Shown piece after piece: positions 1 through 8,017 of a stretch of 64,000 nt of DNA. The stretch spans positions 186,001 through 250,000 of the forward strand of contig NZ_JAIZEO010000002.1 of the NCBI RefSeq assembly GCF_024189315.1. Direction: 5' to 3'. The notes beneath the pieces are model-generated. The model did not search any database. It was given only the letters and a program-made list of their open reading frames with translations, and was not told the DNA's origin. Position 1 is the stretch's first letter; each line of letters begins with the position of its first letter. The DNA comes from Halobacillus sp. A5. Its GTDB lineage: Bacteria > Bacillota > Bacilli > Bacillales > Halobacillaceae. The position numbers and the translations under genes are program-made.

Positions 1-71
1 TTAAAAAGCAATATTAGAAATGAAATTAAGATTACTAACTTGATATGATCTTAGTAAAAGTTGGTGGTCTT

Positions 72-1358
72 ATGGAAAAGAAAACGATTGGGTTATTTCA
101 AGCCATCGCATTATATGTTGCAGCGATTCTCGGATCAGGCGTGCTTTTTTTATCAGGAGTCACCGCCTCGATAGCCGGACCAGCCTCACTATTATCTTGG
201 TTGATTGTTATTATTATGAGCTTTCCCCTGGCCTATTCATTTGCTTGTTTAGCTCGGGAATTTCCAGATGCAGGTGGCGCAGCCACCTTTGTTAGAAAGT
301 CGTTTGGTGATCATCTAGGGAATATTACTGGGTGGTTCTATTTTGTAACGGCTGCATTTGGTCAGTCAATTGTTGCCTTAACAGGAGCTTTTTATGTAAG
401 TAGTGCTTTTGAATTGTCGCATCTCCAAAGTGTCCTTGTAGCCGTTTCTATCTTATTGATTGCTGGAATTACGAATTACTTAGGTATTGAAGTCAGTGGG
501 AAAGTTGCCTTAATTATCAGTTCTTGTTTATTAAGTTTATTAGTCATCACGGTCCTCCTATCATTACCGAAAGTGCAGCTTCTTCATTTTTCTCCATTTG
601 TTTCGAAAGGGTGGCCTTCTATAGGTACAGCAATAACTGTAATCTATTGGGCATTTTTTGGTTGGGAAGCTATATGTAATCTTGCTACTAAATTTAAGCG
701 TCCTCATAAAGACATTGTTAGAAGTACCCTTATTAGCGCAGTGATTATTGGGGTTTTATTTCTAGCCTTAAGTTTTGTTACGATCGGTACAGCAACGTAT
801 GGCGATGAGGAAAGTGATTTATCCCCTATTGGAGTTATTATTGGAAATGAATTAGGTATAGGCGCGCAAGTATTAACGGCTATTTTAGCTTTTATTATTT
901 GCATAGGGACGTCCAATGCTTTTGTAGCTAGTCTGGCTCAGCTTGGATATTCACTGGGAAGAAACGGGGCTTTCCCCAAACAGTTATCTGAAATACACCA
1001 TCCATCAGGGATACCTCGTCGGATGATTGTTTTTGTCATTTTGTTTGCCATTACAGGTGTTTTCACTACCTTATCTTTCTCTATGAGCTTCAACGATATA
1101 TTGTTCATCCCTACTTCTTTGGGAATTCTCGTATTTATTTTTTCAATGGCTGCAGGCATAAAATTGCTTGAGAAAAGATCTCTGTCTTGGTTTTGTTCTA
1201 TAGTAGCGCTAATTCTTTGTTCATTTGTTCTTCCATTTTTTAGAATATACATTGTAGTACCTTTATTAGTTATCGGATTATATTCCCTCTATATGATTAT
1301 TCGAAAGAATATCTTGATTAACGAAAGAAGGTGTTCTCTACGTGGAGATAAAAAATGA
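72..1358 (+). CDS. APC-superfamily amino-acid permease, YjeH-like exporter
   Basis: Polytopic membrane protein of about 428 residues with roughly 12 hydrophobic segments. The first helix carries the unwound-helix signature AAILGSGVLFLSG typical of APC transporters, and YWAFFGWEAICNLATKFKRP matches the conserved helix-6 region of this superfamily. The overall pattern resembles the YjeH/YjeM branch, which exports methionine or branched-chain amino acids; the substrate is inference. An earlier ATG at 45 is possible, but the ATG at 72 follows GGTGGT and begins with the usual MEKK-type short cytosolic tail. Its end overlaps the next gene by 17 bases in another frame, so the two are probably cotranscribed. 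Confidence 0.8.
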   Translation: MEKKTIGLFQAIALYVAAILGSGVLFLSGVTASIAGPASLLSWLIVIIMSFPLAYSFACLAREFPDAGGAATFVRKSFGDHLGNITGWFYFVTAAFGQSIVALTGAFYVSSAFELSHLQSVLVAVSILLIAGITNYLGIEVSGKVALIISSCLLSLLVITVLLSLPKVQLLHFSPFVSKGWPSIGTAITVIYWAFFGWEAICNLATKFKRPHKDIVRSTLISAVIIGVLFLALSFVTIGTATYGDEESDLSPIGVIIGNELGIGAQVLTAILAFIICIGTSNAFVASLAQLGYSLGRNGAFPKQLSEIHHPSGIPRRMIVFVILFAITGVFTTLSFSMSFNDILFIPTSLGILVFIFSMAAGIKLLEKRSLSWFCSIVALILCSFVLPFFRIYIVVPLLVIGLYSLYMIIRKNILINERRCSLRGDKK

Positions 1359-1866
1359 ACTCTCCCCATTAACTATGTGGAAGGCAATAGTGACGTGTGA
1401 TGCTACCTACGACACCCGGTTTCTTTACGCTGTAAAAACGACCGGCATTTTCTGTCGACCTTCCTGTAAATCTAGAAACCCAAAATTCGATAATACGGTC
1501 TTCTTTATAGTCATTGAAGAAGCTTTCGGTAATGGTTTCAGACCTTGTAAAAGGTGTAGACCAGACCTTTTATCAGAAAAATATGATCCTCAAGCAGATA
1601 TTGTTGAACAAGCAGTGACTATTATTAATATGGATTACACTCAAACGATTCACCTTAAGGATTTGGCTCAACGTGTAGGAGTAAGCCCTTTTCATTTAAA
1701 TCGAATATTCAAATCAAAGATCGGCTGTACTCCACATATGTATTTAGAAAAAATCAGAATGGAGAAGGCATATCAAGTTGGCTATGGGTCTCTTTCAAGC
1801 TTTTATAAAAATTTTCGGAAGAGGGTGAACTGTTCTCCCAAAGAACATAGAGCCAAAGTTCAGTGA
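1342..1866 (+). CDS. AdaA-like methylphosphotriester-DNA methyltransferase/AraC activator with internal deletion
   Basis: The N-terminal Ada zinc domain is intact, with the four cysteines in FCRPSC (about residues 37-42) and PCKRC (about 69-73). It would accept a methyl group from DNA phosphotriesters. It is followed by an AraC-type DNA-binding domain. Compared with the full AdaA at 7230-7790 in this same window, the segment between RMEKA and YQVGYGS lacks about 15 residues, namely the end of one helix and the start of the second helix-turn-helix. The reading frame is kept. DNA binding is therefore probably impaired, while methyl acceptance could survive. The GTG start at 1342 follows AAGGTG. 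There is no adaB beside this copy. Confidence 0.8.
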   Translation: MEIKNELSPLTMWKAIVTCDATYDTRFLYAVKTTGIFCRPSCKSRNPKFDNTVFFIVIEEAFGNGFRPCKRCRPDLLSEKYDPQADIVEQAVTIINMDYTQTIHLKDLAQRVGVSPFHLNRIFKSKIGCTPHMYLEKIRMEKAYQVGYGSLSSFYKNFRKRVNCSPKEHRAKVQ

Positions 1867-2026
1867 AAATTAATAAGCATATTATCTTGATATCGAGTCT
1901 TCAGGTTTATGGGGCGATTGCTCAATAGAGGGATCGCTCTTAGTACATAACCATGTATGTATTTAGTTTTTAACAAATGGAGCAGGTTAATTGAAGAAAA
2001 AATTTAATCTGGAGAGAAGGGAATTT

Positions 2027-2533
2027 ATGAATGTCGATAAGGATAGATACTTTTTAGAATTGGCATTAGAAGAAGCTGAAATAACCTTGAAGGAAGACAC
2101 ATATCCAATAGGTGCAGTAATAGTAGATGATAATTATAATTTAATCGCCAAAGGACGAAATCAAGTACATACACATCAAGATGCCACAGCTCACGCTGAA
2201 ATTGATGCAATACGAAATGCTGGTCAAGCTATTCTAAATGCAAAAGTAAGTCGTCAAAAGTTCGCAATATACACTTCTTTAGAGCCTTGTCCAATGTGTA
2301 CAGGTGGAATTTTATTTGCAAATATAAAAAAAGTAGTCTGGTTACTAAATGACGATTTAGGGTTTGGAGGTTACAGAAAAATAAAAGGAACAAATGTATT
2401 TGCTGAAAGGTTTAATGAAGTTGAACTAATTGAAGAACCATATGCTGATTTGAAAAACAGGCAAATGGAACTTATGACTAAATGGTCCAACAATCGAAAC
2501 AACATTGTTAATTTAAGGAGTGCTGTAAAGTAG
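2027..2533 (+). CDS. Nucleoside deaminase (CMP/dCMP/guanine deaminase superfamily)
   Basis: Zinc-dependent deaminase fold: the metal/proton motif HAEIDAIR and the second zinc motif SLEPCPMCTGGIL are both present and correctly ordered. This family deaminates guanine, cytosine, nucleosides or tRNA adenosine; the exact substrate cannot be told by eye. A TTG at 1991 could extend it by 12 residues, but the ATG at 2027 is preceded by GGAGAGAAGGGAA at good spacing and is preferred. It is followed by a clear terminator. It stands alone between the AdaA-like gene and a minus-strand small membrane gene. Confidence 0.85.
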   Translation: MNVDKDRYFLELALEEAEITLKEDTYPIGAVIVDDNYNLIAKGRNQVHTHQDATAHAEIDAIRNAGQAILNAKVSRQKFAIYTSLEPCPMCTGGILFANIKKVVWLLNDDLGFGGYRKIKGTNVFAERFNEVELIEEPYADLKNRQMELMTKWSNNRNNIVNLRSAVK

Positions 2534-2640
2534 TCAATTCTTCTTCAACTAAAAAGTGCTAAAGTAAAAGAAGAATAAAAGATATCTCGATTCCAAATCT
2601 TCATGAAAATGGGGCTTTAGTTTAATAAGCAAATATATAT

Positions 2641-2675
2641 AAAGAGGACTTCCATAAAATTTGAAGTCCTCTTTT
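2641..2675 (+). terminator. Rho-independent terminator after the deaminase
   Basis: A 12-bp perfect stem, AAAGAGGACTTC paired with GAAGTCCTCTTT, with a short AT-rich loop and T-rich end. It lies 107 bases after the deaminase stop. Confidence 0.85.
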
Positions 2676-2799
2676 ATATGTAATATCAACACTAAACTTT
2701 ACCAGAGCCAAAAGAAAAGAAAGAGTAGGTGGCGGGACTCGTGACCAGATGCTGTATTTGTAATTTTACTAGCATTTTAGCTTGGGTTAAAAGTGCTCT

Positions 2800-2964
2800 T
2801 TATTTTTTGAGTGTTTGATAGAGCTCTTTAAATCCAATGATGAAAATTAGAATTCCAGTTACCATCAAGATGAGAATGAAACTACTTGTAGATATCAGAT
2901 CACCAAGAAATAATAGTATTGAAAAAAATGTTACCGCTGTTATTCCGCTTACGTATTTACTCAA
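2800..2964 (-). CDS. Small two-helix membrane protein, unknown
   Basis: 54 residues with two hydrophobic helices (about residues 8-22 and 27-46) and a short charged tail. The TTG start at 2964 is chosen because AAAGGGTGGGG lies directly upstream; the longer open frame to 3021 has no ribosome binding site. I do not recognise the family. It is one of many tiny membrane proteins in this window. Confidence 0.55.
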   Translation of the reverse strand: MSKYVSGITAVTFFSILLFLGDLISTSSFILILMVTGILIFIIGFKELYQTLKK

Positions 2965-3045
2965 TTTTTCCCCACCCTTTGTATACCTATAATTTAATTT
3001 TAACATGAACAGAATTACCAAAATCGGCGCCTGGTCATGATGGAT

Positions 3046-3178
3046 TTACGTAAGTCTGTCAGCCGTTTTTGGCGTCTCTTCCTCTCTGGCAAACTGCAGA
3101 AAGGCCCGGTCAGAAAGAATGACATCCAGAAAAATCCATAGGCAGTTCGTGGGGTGTAATCAAGAGATGGCGGGGCAT
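3046..3178 (-). pseudogene. Possible frameshifted gene remnant
   Basis: On the minus strand, AAAGGGGGAAGG is followed by ATG at 3178 and an open frame beginning MPRHLLITPHELPMDF. After that point the coding character continues in another frame (DVILSDRAFLQFAREE and onward) to a stop at 3046. One frameshift near 3130 would join both parts into a soluble protein of about 43 residues. This looks like the decayed start of a lost gene, but no family is recognised. Confidence 0.3.
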
Positions 3179-3292
3179 CCTTCCCCCTTTATTATTTGTA
3201 AATTAGTCATAAAATACTGTTATTCCGCAAATATGGGATAATTTGTGTTAATTTTCAGAAAAATATGATATCGTTTAACTAGAATTATTTGA

Positions 3293-3310
3293 CATTTTGA
3301 AGAATAGCTC
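3293..3310 (+). repeat. Left arm of perfect 18-bp inverted repeat
   Basis: CATTTTGAAGAATAGCTC, the exact reverse complement of 3589-3606. The arm ends immediately before the ribosome binding site AAAGAGGAGG of the peptide gene at 3326. The two arms enclose 278 bases holding only that gene. It could be an invertible segment, a miniature mobile unit or a long-range RNA stem. Confidence 0.9.
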
Positions 3311-3325
3311 AAAGAGGAGGATAAA

Positions 3326-3577
3326 ATGGAAGCAGTTCTTAATAATATTCAGCTTACGTTACTTGGGTGGTTTTACGCTTTAAAAAATCAGCTTGAAGAA
3401 AAACATCAGAAGGTCGTCGAAAACAAATGGATCATTTGGGTCGTGGTGTTAATCGCGGTAATCGGGGGGATTGGTTACGCGTATTACTGTACAAGCAAAG
3501 GGTACAGCTTCTCCGGCCAGGTCAGATGGAATTGGCCAAGAGTGTGGGATATCGGCATAGGGTGTAAACCAAATTAA
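3326..3577 (+). CDS. Candidate precursor peptide, single-pass membrane peptide with two cysteines
   Basis: 83 residues with a strong ribosome binding site (AAAGAGGAGG). It has three parts: an amphipathic N-terminal region (1-33, rich in Lys/Glu/Gln after residue 20), one transmembrane helix (about 35-54), and an outer tail of about 29 residues that is Trp/Gly-rich and has cysteines at 55 and 80, ending GCKPN. A disulfide could close this tail into a ring. I do not recognise the family. The next genes encode an ABC ATPase, a permease and a minimal M50 protease, the usual company of a processed and exported peptide such as a bacteriocin or signal. The gene is enclosed by an 18-bp inverted repeat. 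Function is inference. Confidence 0.65.
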   Translation: MEAVLNNIQLTLLGWFYALKNQLEEKHQKVVENKWIIWVVVLIAVIGGIGYAYYCTSKGYSFSGQVRWNWPRVWDIGIGCKPN

Positions 3578-3588
3578 AATAAACTAAC

Positions 3589-3606
3589 GAGCTATTCTTC
3601 AAAATG
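3589..3606 (+). repeat. Right arm of perfect 18-bp inverted repeat
   Basis: GAGCTATTCTTCAAAATG, the exact reverse complement of 3293-3310. It lies between the peptide stop and the ATPase gene. No T-run follows, so it is not an ordinary terminator by itself. Confidence 0.9.
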
Positions 3607-3638
3607 CAATTCGACTATTTTAGATTAGGATTGAATCT

Positions 3639-4370
3639 ATGATTACTATTTCCGAGCTTCAGAAGGCATACAACGACAATACGGTGTTACATGAGCTGAA
3701 CATCGAATTTGACCCCGTGGGAATTGATATTATCGTCGGGATCAACGGGTCGGGGAAAACGACGCTCTTAAACTGCATATGTGACATCACCCCGTTTGAG
3801 AGCGGGTCCATCACCGTAGATTCCATCGATAGAAAAGAAAAAGAAGCGAAAACGAAAATGTATTACATTCCTTCAGACTTTTATCTGCCGGAATATTTAT
3901 CCGGGAAGGAATATGCGGACTTTGTCTTCTCCAGGTACACAGATAAAGATGTGGAACGATTTAACTTCGTGATCCGCCTATATAATTTAGAATCCGCCTT
4001 ACATAAAAAAATAAGTGACTATTCGTACGGAATGAAAAAGAAACTGCAGATTGCGGTGTCGTTAGCATTGGGTGTTCAATACATTTTAGCTGACGAAGTA
4101 TTTAATGGGCTCGATTATGAAAGCTACCTGCTCACGGAATATTTGATCAATAAATTCGCGGAAAGCCGTAAATTTATTCTCGTGTCACATAATATGGATT
4201 ACATTAAACGCAACCCTCTTGCCCGAGTGTATTTACTAAGTGCCGGAAGAATGGAGAGGGTCGAAGATATTTATCAAATCGAGGAAATCGTAATCAATAA
4301 TGGAGAATTAAAAAAATATTATGATGAAATTGACAGATTCCTACACGATCACAAAGATTCTCTTGAATGA
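3639..4370 (+). CDS. ABC transporter ATP-binding protein of the peptide operon
   Basis: 243 residues. Walker A is GINGSGKTT (about 34-42), the signature region is SYGMKKKLQIA in place of the usual LSGGQ, Walker B is LADEVFNGLD, and the switch histidine is in LVSHNMDYI. The YGMKKK form is typical of exporter ATPases that pair with a separate permease, such as those of bacteriocin or immunity operons. It starts 61 bases after the small peptide gene with only a weak ribosome binding site, and its end overlaps the permease gene by 50 bases, implying translational coupling. It probably drives export of, or immunity to, the peptide encoded at 3326. Confidence 0.85.
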   Translation: MITISELQKAYNDNTVLHELNIEFDPVGIDIIVGINGSGKTTLLNCICDITPFESGSITVDSIDRKEKEAKTKMYYIPSDFYLPEYLSGKEYADFVFSRYTDKDVERFNFVIRLYNLESALHKKISDYSYGMKKKLQIAVSLALGVQYILADEVFNGLDYESYLLTEYLINKFAESRKFILVSHNMDYIKRNPLARVYLLSAGRMERVEDIYQIEEIVINNGELKKYYDEIDRFLHDHKDSLE

Positions 4371-5946
4371 AGTTTTTAATAATATCCTGTCGAACCATAT
4401 TTTCAACAAGAAAAGAAATCGGTATATACTGTTTGCCTTACTTTTTGTAATTTATGTGGCTTACTATCTATTGAACGTGTCGCAGCTGAACCAAATCTTC
4501 ATTACCGAAGAGCAGACCAACGCTTCTCTTCAGAATATGCTGTTTTCCAGTTTAACGAACGTCATCATCATTATCTCGGGATTTATTTATTTAATTGTGA
4601 CCATTTCGTTTTCTTTAACGAACCGTATGCAGTATCAGCTGAAGATCCTTCCGTTTGAAAAAGGGAGTATCTGGCTTGGGAGCATATTGTTTAAATTGCT
4701 GTTAGGCTATGTTTCTTTTTTAATTATCTTTGCGATTATCATCCCTCTTCTCAATTTGTTTTATTTTTCGCTGGGTCTTAATCTGCTCGTTCTCGTTTAC
4801 TGTCAGCTGTTGTTTTTCTTCAGCATTTCTATATATTATTTCCTGTTTCACGCCCTCAGTGTGAAAATGAAGCTGACTGTTTTCAACCTCAATCATATTC
4901 TGTTAGTGGTTTTTCTTTTCTTTTATCTCTTTGTTTTTCGTTTTCAAATCGATCAAACGGTGAGGTCGCTGAGCTTTGAACTGACGATTCTGGTGGTGCT
5001 GGGTTTCATCGTCCTGCTGGCGGCAGGTACGCTGTTAGCGGCTCTGTTCATTTCCAAACTCCAGACCAGCGGCAAGGAAGATGTCTATTCCTCCAGTGAC
5101 TTTTATTCGATGACGAGAATTCCGGTCAAGATGAACCACTTGTCCCTCTTATTTTTAGGGATGATTCGAAACAAGTTAACCCTGCGGCTGAGCGGCATCG
5201 TTCTTCTCTTCTTTTTGCTGGCGTGGATCGATACAAGGAATTTGTATACGGCGATGACCACGCTCGTTTACCTTTATCCCGTGATCTCTTTTTCAGCGAT
5301 CAGGTATTACAGTACGACGATGTCCTACCGGAAGATGAACCCGTTTTACGGTCTTAGTGCAATTAAGGAAACACTGGTGACGGCGCTCATGAATGTCATG
5401 ATCAACCTTCCCGTCATCATCGCTGCGATGGTTTTGTCAGGAGACTATGTAAAGACCACTTATTATGCGTTCATTATCTTTGAATCCGCGCTCATGATGG
5501 GCATTATTTTTCCGAAAAATAAGAGCTCCGTGAACGAATTTTCCGCATCCATCCTGTGTGTCGTGCTGGCTCTGTCTTTATATTTAATTTCGAATCATCT
5601 GCTTATTTTCCTGGTGATTTTCACTGTATTAACCTCCATAAAATATTACTTATTGCAAGGAGTTTTTACGATGAAACTAACTAAATTTATCTTTATCGGG
5701 ACCGTCGTCTACCTCGTTCTTTTTTTAATCGATTATCTTGTGACCTTGTTTTCGATCGACGAATCCGGTGAATACATGTCTACGCTGGGGCTGAGCATCG
5801 ACATGACGATGAACGAGCAAGAATTATTTACGAACTTCTCCTTAACGCCGCAGGTACTAGTCACTTTTGTGTCCTGGCTCCTGATCGTGTGCCTCGTCTA
5901 CCTCGTGGCTAAACGAATCAGCCATCGACGAGTATTTGATAAGTAA
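4321..5946 (+). CDS. ABC transporter permease of the peptide operon
   Basis: 541-residue integral membrane protein with about 12 predicted hydrophobic helices and no recognised soluble domain. The start lies inside the end of the ATPase gene, with GGAG about 15 bases upstream. The next gene starts two bases after its stop. I do not recognise the family beyond its position beside the ATPase and its size, which suits a whole permease built from two half-units. Confidence 0.75.
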   Translation: MMKLTDSYTITKILLNEVFNNILSNHIFNKKRNRYILFALLFVIYVAYYLLNVSQLNQIFITEEQTNASLQNMLFSSLTNVIIIISGFIYLIVTISFSLTNRMQYQLKILPFEKGSIWLGSILFKLLLGYVSFLIIFAIIIPLLNLFYFSLGLNLLVLVYCQLLFFFSISIYYFLFHALSVKMKLTVFNLNHILLVVFLFFYLFVFRFQIDQTVRSLSFELTILVVLGFIVLLAAGTLLAALFISKLQTSGKEDVYSSSDFYSMTRIPVKMNHLSLLFLGMIRNKLTLRLSGIVLLFFLLAWIDTRNLYTAMTTLVYLYPVISFSAIRYYSTTMSYRKMNPFYGLSAIKETLVTALMNVMINLPVIIAAMVLSGDYVKTTYYAFIIFESALMMGIIFPKNKSSVNEFSASILCVVLALSLYLISNHLLIFLVIFTVLTSIKYYLLQGVFTMKLTKFIFIGTVVYLVLFLIDYLVTLFSIDESGEYMSTLGLSIDMTMNEQELFTNFSLTPQVLVTFVSWLLIVCLVYLVAKRISHRRVFDK

Positions 5947-5948
5947 CG

Positions 5949-6332
5949 ATGGACAATTTCGTGATGATGATGCAGGTGTTATTTACGCTCTACCTTCTTT
6001 TGTTTGCCGTGCTGCTGCTTCACGAGCTGATTCACCTGTTGTTTATTAAAATTTATAAAAAAGAGGTCCAATCGTTCACGATCAATTTCTGGGGCGGGAA
6101 GGCAGCTTATGTGAACGATCATAACTATGTTGATATCCTAGTCATTTCAGCTGCTCCTAATCTCGTCCTTCCGATGCTTGGTTGCGTCGTCTTTTCCCTG
6201 GATAGTGGTCTTTATTTTAACGCGTTTGCCTTCTTTTGTTTGATCAATTTAGTGAACCTGCTTCCTTTTACTTCGGATGGTTCGGCGGTTTTATATAGTA
6301 TCATGAAACTGGCCGAACGAAAGAAGGCCTGA
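5949..6332 (+). CDS. Minimal M50 (site-2-protease-like) membrane metalloprotease
   Basis: 127-residue membrane protein. The zinc motif HELIH lies at residues 25-29 inside a hydrophobic helix, and the second S2P motif appears as NLLPFTSDG at about 103-111. It has no PDZ or CBS domain, so it is a bare catalytic core. M50 proteases cut substrates within the membrane; the single-pass peptide at 3326 is the obvious candidate substrate. The gene is the last of the operon and is followed by a strong terminator. A comparable association (protease, ATPase and permease behind a small peptide) is known from yydFGHIJ in Bacillus subtilis, but no radical-SAM enzyme is present here. Confidence 0.75.
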   Translation: MDNFVMMMQVLFTLYLLLFAVLLLHELIHLLFIKIYKKEVQSFTINFWGGKAAYVNDHNYVDILVISAAPNLVLPMLGCVVFSLDSGLYFNAFAFFCLINLVNLLPFTSDGSAVLYSIMKLAERKKA

Positions 6333-6334
6333 AA

Positions 6335-6363
6335 AAAGAGTGCACCGGGGAGGTACACTCTTT
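6335..6363. terminator. Bidirectional terminator between the peptide operon and the 6362 gene
   Basis: Stem AAAGAGTGCACC paired with GGTACACTCTTT (one mismatch), with A- and T-tracts on both sides. It serves the M50 protease gene and the convergent minus-strand gene. Confidence 0.85.
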
Positions 6364-6715
6364 AAGATCTTACGCGCTCAATTGTATAACGTCCCCGCTC
6401 CGTCACCAGCGAAAAACGCTCCCCTTCAAACTGATACTGCGACGAATCCTCAAGCGGAATCTCATACATCGAGGAAGGCAGCGGCTGAAGGTTCTGCTCC
6501 TCCGACTGCGTGGTGCCTGTGCCATTTAAATGCAGTGCGTGCATCGGCTCGTAGTCATCGATTCTTCTCGTGTTCGTCTCATAAGAAATGTCGTGGAGCT
6601 GCATAATGAGCGTATCTTCATCCTCAAGCTCCTCTTTCGTCACCTTGATGGTCTCTCCGCTCCACTGCTGCAGCAGCTGGTTAAACTCTTCAATAGTTAA
6701 TGCTCTTTCATTCAT
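6362..6715 (-). CDS. Conserved-looking hypothetical protein, soluble
   Basis: 117 residues, acidic, with no hydrophobic segment and a beta-rich C-terminal half. The ATG at 6715 follows AGGAGGG. It lies just after the adaB gene on the same strand and may be cotranscribed with it. I do not recognise the family. Confidence 0.65.
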   Translation of the reverse strand: MNERALTIEEFNQLLQQWSGETIKVTKEELEDEDTLIMQLHDISYETNTRRIDDYEPMHALHLNGTGTTQSEEQNLQPLPSSMYEIPLEDSSQYQFEGERFSLVTERGRYTIERVRS

Positions 6716-6742
6716 ACGGATCCCTCCTGCCTATAGAATGGC

Positions 6743-7243
6743 CTAAGAGGGGGAGGAATTATTCAAAAGAGTTCCTTCAAGTTTCAACAGCTCTTCTTTC
6801 ATCGGCAAACCCCCAGCATACCCTGTCATCAATTTGTTCTTTCCGATCACTCGGTGACAAGGCACGACAATCGGAATCGGATTGAGCCGGTTCGCATTCC
6901 CGACGGCTCGCACGGCTTTCGGGCTGCCGAGGCTTTCAGCAATGTCTGAATAGGACTTCGTTTCACCGTAAGGGATGGCGTGAACTTCCTGCCAAACTTT
7001 TTTCTGAAAGTCGGTTCCTTCTGGAGTAAACGGTAAGCTGAAGGCATCGCGTTCTCCGCGAAAATATTCCTCTAGCTGTTCTTTAATCGGCTGAATCAGC
7101 GCCGCATCAGGCTGTACTTCTCCGTATCGGTTCAGAAACTTCTCCCAAAGCTCATCGGTTAACGAGATGCCTACCAGACTACCATCCTCATCTGCCACTA
7201 TTCGCAAGCGGCCAACCGGTGACACGTACTCATCGTAATACAT
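6743..7243 (-). CDS. adaB: Methylated-DNA--protein-cysteine methyltransferase
   Basis: 166-residue suicide repair enzyme that takes methyl groups from O6-methylguanine. The acceptor motif PCHRVIG is intact, preceded by the usual RAVGNANRLNPIPIVV stretch. The longer open frame reaches 7411, but AGGAAGGAG sits seven bases before the ATG at 7243, and everything upstream belongs to adaA in another frame. Its start overlaps the adaA stop by 14 bases, giving the adaA-adaB order known from Bacillus subtilis. Methylated AdaA would activate this operon. Confidence 0.9.
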   Translation of the reverse strand: MYYDEYVSPVGRLRIVADEDGSLVGISLTDELWEKFLNRYGEVQPDAALIQPIKEQLEEYFRGERDAFSLPFTPEGTDFQKKVWQEVHAIPYGETKSYSDIAESLGSPKAVRAVGNANRLNPIPIVVPCHRVIGKNKLMTGYAGGLPMKEELLKLEGTLLNNSSPS

Positions 7244-7790
7244 CCGCATGCTCCTTCCTGAACTGCTTCGGCGTCTGGCTCGTATGGCGCTTAAAGGCTT
7301 TATAAAAGCTGGCCGGGTTTTGAAAGCCAGCCTCATAGCAGATTTCGGTATTCGTAAGGTCTGTGTGGCGAATGAGGTGTATCGCCTGTTCAATCCGCAG
7401 CCTCTCAACAAACGCGTGCGGCGTCTCTGACGTGTGAGCCTTAAACACCCGTCCGAAATGAAACGGACTGACGCTCACATGAGAGGCGATCTCATGAATG
7501 GACAGCTGTTTGTGATAGTTTTCCTGTAAAAACTGCTTCGTCTCCTCCACCAGTCCGGCGCTTAGCTGGTAATCTTCCTGTTGATCCGGACGGCACCTTT
7601 TGCACGGACGGAAGCCGTCTGCTTCTGCATCAACCGGATTGGTGAAAAAAAGCACATTACTTCGCTTCGGCGGCTTCGACGGGCAGGACGGCCGGCAGAA
7701 AATGCCCGTCGTTTTCACCGCATAGAAAAACAGGCCGTCGTATTCCTTATTACACGCTGTCACCGCTTCCCATTTGACTGCAGCATCCAT
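7230..7790 (-). CDS. adaA: AdaA methylphosphotriester-DNA methyltransferase and transcriptional activator
   Basis: 186 residues: an N-terminal zinc domain with cysteines FCRPSC and PCKRC, then two helix-turn-helix units of the AraC type ending in SFYKAFKRHTSQTPKQFR. The protein repairs methylphosphotriesters and, once methylated, activates ada transcription (family knowledge). The ATG at 7790 follows AAAGGGGGGAAG. It is complete, unlike the AdaA-like gene at 1342, and is the natural reference for the deletion there. Confidence 0.92.
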   Translation of the reverse strand: MDAAVKWEAVTACNKEYDGLFFYAVKTTGIFCRPSCPSKPPKRSNVLFFTNPVDAEADGFRPCKRCRPDQQEDYQLSAGLVEETKQFLQENYHKQLSIHEIASHVSVSPFHFGRVFKAHTSETPHAFVERLRIEQAIHLIRHTDLTNTEICYEAGFQNPASFYKAFKRHTSQTPKQFRKEHADVLR

Positions 7791-8017
7791 AGCTTCCCCC
7801 CTTTCCGTGATGACCTCTCTGTTCTTTTTATACCACGAAATGAAGGAAGAATCATTTACTTCCTTGCTTTCTAATTGAGAAAAATATGGTAAATTAAGGT
7901 GGAGCCGTTTTGTATGACTTGCTTCAAATTAGAATGAGCACTGGAGGCATTTTTCTCCTGACCTCTCTGATCGATTTTTTACAACTCGGGATTTATATAC
8001 TTAGTTAGGATGAAATT

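Noticed and set aside
6340-6606. Plus-strand frame opposite the 6362 gene
   Set aside because: It begins inside a terminator and its translation is Ala/Ser/Cys-rich; the minus-strand gene has a strong ribosome binding site.
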